Assembly: GCF_014196765.1 (NCBI RefSeq)
Contig: NZ_JACIEE010000005.1
Location: 124,001 to 188,000, forward strand
Reading direction: 5' to 3'
DNA from: Mycoplana azooxidifex
GTDB taxonomy: Bacteria > Pseudomonadota > Alphaproteobacteria > Rhizobiales > Rhizobiaceae
Length of the DNA stretch: 64,000 bases
The notes beneath the pieces are model-generated. The model was not told the origin of the DNA. It made no database searches and was given only the letters and a program-made list of their open reading frames with translations. Shown in pieces: positions 60,524 to 64,000 of this stretch. Within the stretch, counting starts at the first letter, position 1; every line of letters begins with the position of its first letter. The translations under genes were made by a program, and so were the position numbers.

Positions 60524-60577
60524 TTGACATCGTAGGGGTCACAGGTTCAATCCCTGTCACGCCCACCATTCGAATTC
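60524..60577 (+). repeat. attR core, 54-bp direct repeat
   Basis: Identical to 28171-28224. It starts inside the anticodon loop of tRNA-Val and thus holds only the 3' half of the tRNA gene. It marks the right prophage boundary. Confidence 0.95.
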
Positions 60578-60583
60578 AGGCAG

Positions 60584-60611
60584 GGCCTTTCGGGAAACCG
60601 GAAGGCCTTTT
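60584..60611 (+). terminator. Original terminator of tRNA-Val, displaced by integration
   Basis: GGCCTTTCGG-GAAA-CCGGAAGGCC followed by TTTT. Before integration it would have stood just behind the tRNA. In the lysogen it is 32 kb away from the intact tRNA. Confidence 0.75.
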
Positions 60612-60754
60612 GCATTCTTCTCCATCCACGCAATCACGGTCCGATCCGATTGCGGGAAACGCCGAAGTGGACTATCCGGACGGACGAATGCGGGGGGCAG
60701 ATCTCCCTGCAGCCCTCTCGAAGAACACGGCAACGCACAGCGGGAGACGACACC

Positions 60755-61114
60755 TTGAAGCCTGGCGCGCGAAGCAACCATCCGCAGGAGCAGTTTCACC
60801 TGGCCATGCTGTCGCTCTACGCCGCCTGCGCCAAGCTCGGCTTCCGGCCGGTGCTGTTCCGGCGCTACGTCATCCTCAACTGCGGCGTGGCCGCGGCGAA
60901 GGAACTCGTCTTCAAGCCCGGCACCACCGGCCTCGAGCGCCTGATCGATCTCGGCAAGACCGAGATCTCCATGGAGGCGACGATGCTGCGAAGCGAATTC
61001 CAGCCGCTGTTCGCGCCAGGTGAACTGAAAGAGGCGCGAGAGAGGCTGGCAAGCGCGAACCGCACCCGCTCACGCGGACGCCTGACCGCGCAGCCAACGG
61101 AGCGCCGCGGGTAG
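60755..61114 (+). CDS. Hypothetical protein
   Basis: 119 aa if started at TTG 60755 (GGGAGACGACACC upstream). The open frame begins earlier, at 60650. The core (FHLAMLSLYAACAKLGFRPV, LFRRYVILNC) is followed by a basic tail. It looks like a normal chromosomal gene next to the attachment site; no family is recognised. Confidence 0.55.
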   Translation: MKPGARSNHPQEQFHLAMLSLYAACAKLGFRPVLFRRYVILNCGVAAAKELVFKPGTTGLERLIDLGKTEISMEATMLRSEFQPLFAPGELKEARERLASANRTRSRGRLTAQPTERRG

Positions 61115-61323
61115 GCGGCCAGCTTCGGAGCAAGTCCCGGGGTAAGCCACCGGAGGCAAACTCGACCGAAGGCAGGCTCCGGCAATGGCCGAGGGCGCCG
61201 CGCGAAAACATTTCACGCAACGCCCTCACGCCATGCAAGCCTGATCCGATACGCAGGACACGATCTTCGGCTTGCATTCAGGCGCAAAGGTGGGGATGGG
61301 CGATCCCGCCACCGGCGAAAGGC
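61115..61323. other. Short intergenic region
   Basis: Nothing recognisable. Confidence 0.4.
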
Positions 61324-61535
61324 CTATGGGATCGGCTGCATGGCGTCGATGCAACGGGCGCAATACCGATCAGTTGCGTCGAGCGCCATGAGACGGATGA
61401 GCAGATTTCGTACTGATGTCCGAGGCGCCGTTGCAGGATCCCCGATCCTGGCCCTGGGCCAAGCCTGCTTTGCCTCGACGACCGGGTCGCGGGGTAGCCG
61501 GACGACATCCGCCTCAGGCGTGGAGGCGGCTCCGT
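61324..61535 (-). CDS. Possible hypothetical protein
   Basis: About 70 aa if started at a TTG near 61535, overlapping the end of the gene before it. The sequence PEADVVRLPRDPVVEAKQAW and RNLLIRLMALDATDRYCARC looks protein-like, but the start is uncertain. Confidence 0.3.
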
Positions 61536-61738
61536 GCAACGATCGGACCTTGCAGGCCGACAAGGGCGTCGTCACGCCCCTGCAGGCGGGCTTCGGCAAC
61601 GATGACTGCAATGGTTTCGGTGATGATGCGCGAGCAATCCGGAGACATCGCCGGAAGCATGAACCGCGGGTCACTTGCCTGCATCTTCGCTAGGGTACTG
61701 CCAAGCAGCGCCCCCCATTCCTCCGGCGTTCGGGCCAT
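61514..61738 (-). CDS. Hypothetical protein
   Basis: 74 aa from the ATG at 61738, with AAAGGGGAATTCC upstream. The sequence (RTPEEWGALLGSTLAKMQAS; ITETIAVIVAEARLQGR) is helical. No family is recognised. Confidence 0.5.
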   Translation of the reverse strand: MARTPEEWGALLGSTLAKMQASDPRFMLPAMSPDCSRIITETIAVIVAEARLQGRDDALVGLQGPIVARSRLHA

Positions 61739-62141
61739 GGAATTCCCCTTTGAAGCGTGACTGTTGTGGCTAGTCTTTGTAATTGTGAATATATAAACAC
61801 AACCACACACACAATTCCACAAAAATGTGGGAACTTCACAAGAATAAATCACGGGCTTAGAACGTTTCACCCTGCAAGCCGATCTGCGTGGCAGCGCCCC
61901 CGCGCCGCCGTGGTCTCGCGCGTCCTGAACGCAGGCGATCAAACCGCCGTCAGGAACCACTATCTATCCAAAATTATCGTATTAAAACAATACATTGGCG
62001 CTCAGGCTACCGCCGCACAGTGGGCGCGCCCACCGCTACGGCTCTTGCGCCACGAGGAAGGCAAGCTATCTCACATAAACGAGGGTTTAAGTGGAATTAG
62101 CGAACTACACGAGGGAAGTCGTGTGGTTTTGTGGTGCGCCG
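61739..62141. other. AT-rich intergenic region
   Basis: No gene is seen. The segment 61780-61830 is strongly AT-rich for this genome (TATATAAACACAACC, with a TTCCAC/GTGGGAA near-dyad) and probably holds the promoter of the small gene at 61738. AT-rich sequence recurs at 61965-62090. Confidence 0.45.
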
Positions 62142-63419
62142 CTACCGCACCGGTTGCGGGGCCGGTTTCGGGGCCGGTTGAGTGGCCAGTTGCGGGGATT
62201 CCTGCGCCTCATCGTCGAACATCAGCGCCGGATCGACCTTGCCGCTAAGCCTTTCTTCCGACGGCGACATGGTCAGAAGATCGATCGGCGTCGCGACCGT
62301 GGTGGCCGCAACGCGACCGATGCCACCCGCCGTGCCGGCGACGATGGCGGTGATGCCTTCGCCGAGCGAGACATCCGAATCCGTCAGCGTCTGGCCGTTG
62401 ACGAGCCTTTCGCCGATCAACTGGACGATCTGCGGGCTCTCTGCGAACTTGCCGTGGGCCAACCGGTCGCCCGTCTTCACCTTGGTCAGGTCGACCACCG
62501 TGATCCCGGCTTTCTCGAACTGGCTGCGATAGGGTTCGTCGGCGGGGTTGATCTGCCCGAGACGCTGCACGTCGCCCGAAATGAAGCGCGAAAGCGCCAA
62601 CGCCTTGTCGTCCTGCGAGACGAAGATGGTGAAGGTCGGCCTGTGGGCGCCGAGTTCCGACCATTGGCGGGCGAACACGTCGACATCGAGGTCCGGCGAG
62701 GCGAGGACCACATTTTCGATCTTCGACGCAACCCGGCCGTCGCGAATCGCCATCTGGCGCAACGCCTCCATCGCCAGCCACGTTCCCATCGAATGGGCCA
62801 GGATGGTGATGTCGGTGACGCCCTTTTCCTTCTGCAGCGCCTGCAGCAGCCGCTCCAGCCCGCTGCGGGAGTAGTTGGTGCTTTCCTTGTCGTAATTGTA
62901 GTCGAACAGCTTGGCACGGGACGGCCAGGTAAACAGCACCGGCGTCACCTGCGCACCAGAATCGTGGACGATCTGCGCGAAGCGGAACACCGCATCCTCG
63001 TAGCGGTTGTTGAACCCGTGCACGAAGACCATCACATGGCCGTTCCGATTGTGCACGCGGAACCATTCCTCGCCGCTTTCGAGCGAGGACAGCTGCTGGA
63101 TGCGCAGGACCGAGAAATCCTTCTCCGGATTGGGCGGGAGCTTCTTCGGCCACTGCACGCTGCCCGGCTTGCGGTTCTTTTCCGGCGGGATCGAGACAGC
63201 GATGTCGGTCAGGTAGGGGCGAGCGCTGCGTTCGCCGGAGAAGAGCGTGTTAGGATCGCCTGACGGCGTACGCGTCGTGGCCACCAGCATGTTGACGGTC
63301 GAGGTACCCGGGACTGCCGCCGTTTCCGGGATCGGCGCCATGTAGCCCTTCTTGCCGCCGCAGGCCGCAAGCGCCACAGAAAGCGACAGGACAATCGCGA
63401 TACGCCACACACTTCGCAT
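62142..63419 (-). CDS. Lipoprotein alpha/beta hydrolase (DUF900)
   Basis: 425 aa from the ATG at 63419. The signal peptide with lipobox ALAAC (Cys ~20) marks an outer-membrane or periplasmic lipoprotein. The DUF900 esterase domain (~60-320) has VFVHGFNN (oxyanion loop), LAHSMG (nucleophile Ser) and SPDLDVDVFA (acid). The C-terminus is Pro/Gln-rich (QPAPKPAPQPV). Its substrate is unknown; rhizobial relatives occur singly, as here. Confidence 0.85.
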   Translation of the reverse strand: MRSVWRIAIVLSLSVALAACGGKKGYMAPIPETAAVPGTSTVNMLVATTRTPSGDPNTLFSGERSARPYLTDIAVSIPPEKNRKPGSVQWPKKLPPNPEKDFSVLRIQQLSSLESGEEWFRVHNRNGHVMVFVHGFNNRYEDAVFRFAQIVHDSGAQVTPVLFTWPSRAKLFDYNYDKESTNYSRSGLERLLQALQKEKGVTDITILAHSMGTWLAMEALRQMAIRDGRVASKIENVVLASPDLDVDVFARQWSELGAHRPTFTIFVSQDDKALALSRFISGDVQRLGQINPADEPYRSQFEKAGITVVDLTKVKTGDRLAHGKFAESPQIVQLIGERLVNGQTLTDSDVSLGEGITAIVAGTAGGIGRVAATTVATPIDLLTMSPSEERLSGKVDPALMFDDEAQESPQLATQPAPKPAPQPVR

Positions 63420-63681
63420 CCCGTCACACCCTATATGACCATGCCGCGCGACGCGGCTCCCCCAATTCTTAAGCATTGTTTAATGGGCAAAGGGGAGCCA
63501 GGCAATCGGTTATCGCCCGCGCGCCGGGCCGGAAGAGAGAAACGCCCCGGGCCTGCGGCGCTTCGGACACAATGGAGCCGTGGGGGAACCCCGTAGGCGC
63601 GCGCCCACGCTGCCGTCGGCGTGACGCCGGACGGGATTGCGCCGGCGGGAAGACGTGTGATGTGAGCCGAATCGGGCCCGC
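63420..63681. other. Intergenic region
   Basis: The upstream region of the lipoprotein gene; no gene or clear element is visible. Confidence 0.4.
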
Positions 63682-64000
63682 TCAGGACCCGTCGGCATCC
63701 TGCCGGCCGCCGCGCAGGGCGGGCGCCAGATCCCGCACGGCGGTGTCCAGCATCCGGTGCGAGGCGGCGCGCGCCGCCGCCCCGTCGCGCAGCCGCAAGG
63801 CCTCGACGAGATCCCTGTGGATATCGAGCGCCTCGTCGCGATGATCGATCACCTCGTTGGAGCGGTGCAGCGAATACATCAGCGCGGCATGGATGATGGA
63901 AGAGAGCTGGCGGAAGACCTGGTTGTGGCTCGCCTTCAGCAGGATCTCGTGGAACTGCACGTCGGCGCGGGTGAAGGCTTCCGTGTCGGGGCCAGCGTCG
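63682..64000 (-). CDS. GntR-family regulator, FCD domain (partial)
   Basis: The last ~106 aa of a regulator whose start lies beyond the right end of the window. The sequence reads ADVQFHEILLKASHNQVFRQ, then VIDHRDEALDIHRDLVEALR. The Asp and His residues (D-x3-H, H near LDIH, H in ASHRM) fit the metal-binding FCD effector domain of FadR/VanR-type regulators. The DNA-binding half is not seen. Confidence 0.82.
   Translation of the reverse strand, partial: DAGPDTEAFTRADVQFHEILLKASHNQVFRQLSSIIHAALMYSLHRSNEVIDHRDEALDIHRDLVEALRLRDGAAARAASHRMLDTAVRDLAPALRGGRQDADGS

Larger units (their letters stand above)
60378..60754. other. attP-arm remnant, attR and tRNA terminator
   Basis: No gene is seen. It contains the phage-side arm (60378-60523), the attR core (60524-60577) and the original tRNA terminator (60584-60611). 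Confidence 0.6.

Overview
The window looks like the chromosome of an alphaproteobacterium of the family Rhizobiaceae (Rhizobium/Sinorhizobium/Shinella group). The evidence is high GC with rhizobial codon use, a ROSE-type thermometer in front of a small heat-shock gene, an MmgR/alpha-r8-type small RNA, CpdR, rhizobial intergenic mosaic palindromes, and small families such as DUF982 and DUF1515. The species cannot be fixed from the sequence alone.

Left chromosomal arm (1-28140). This part holds threonine aldolase; a LysR regulator divergent from an SBF-type transporter; an Hsp20 gene with its RNA thermometer; an alpha/beta hydrolase; a HisN/SuhB-type phosphatase divergent from an MmgR-like sRNA; an N-formylglutamate amidohydrolase divergent from cpdR; and an orphan Pycsar-effector-like membrane protein. 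An envelope cluster follows on the plus strand: a FecR-TPR-barrel protein overlapping a CHASE2 adenylate cyclase, then alpha-2-macroglobulin and PBP1C. After a cluster of four palindromic repeats comes a minus-strand leucine-catabolism operon (isovaleryl-CoA dehydrogenase, MccB, RidA, MccA).

Prophage (about 28171-60577). A 32.4-kb element sits in a tRNA-Val(GAC) gene. It is bounded by a 54-bp direct repeat that contains the tRNA 3' half, with an overlapping xis-int pair at the right end. Late genes run right to left on the minus strand: HNH, small and large terminase, tail terminator, tail tube, a tail chaperone with a programmed -1 frameshift (GGGAAAC), tape measure, tail tip, lysozyme and lysis-type membrane genes. 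No portal, head protease, capsid or connector is present: the large terminase runs straight into a beheaded gp10-like neck gene. The tape measure, the NlpC-like tail gene and the primase-helicase are also broken or truncated, so the element should not make normal virions. The control circuits look intact. A Cro/CI-type switch carries five copies of a 15-bp operator (TAGCC-N5-GGCTA) and twin TTGACT-N18-CTATAT promoters. A tandem LexA box (GAAC-N7-GAAC-N7-GAAC) overlaps a candidate promoter that points toward the late genes. Many small accessory genes fill the arms: three paralogous ~80-aa proteins, two DUF982 proteins and several 25-57-aa membrane proteins.

Right chromosomal arm (60578-64000). 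This part holds the original tRNA terminator, small hypothetical genes, an AT-rich gap, a lipoprotein esterase, and a GntR/FCD regulator cut by the window end.
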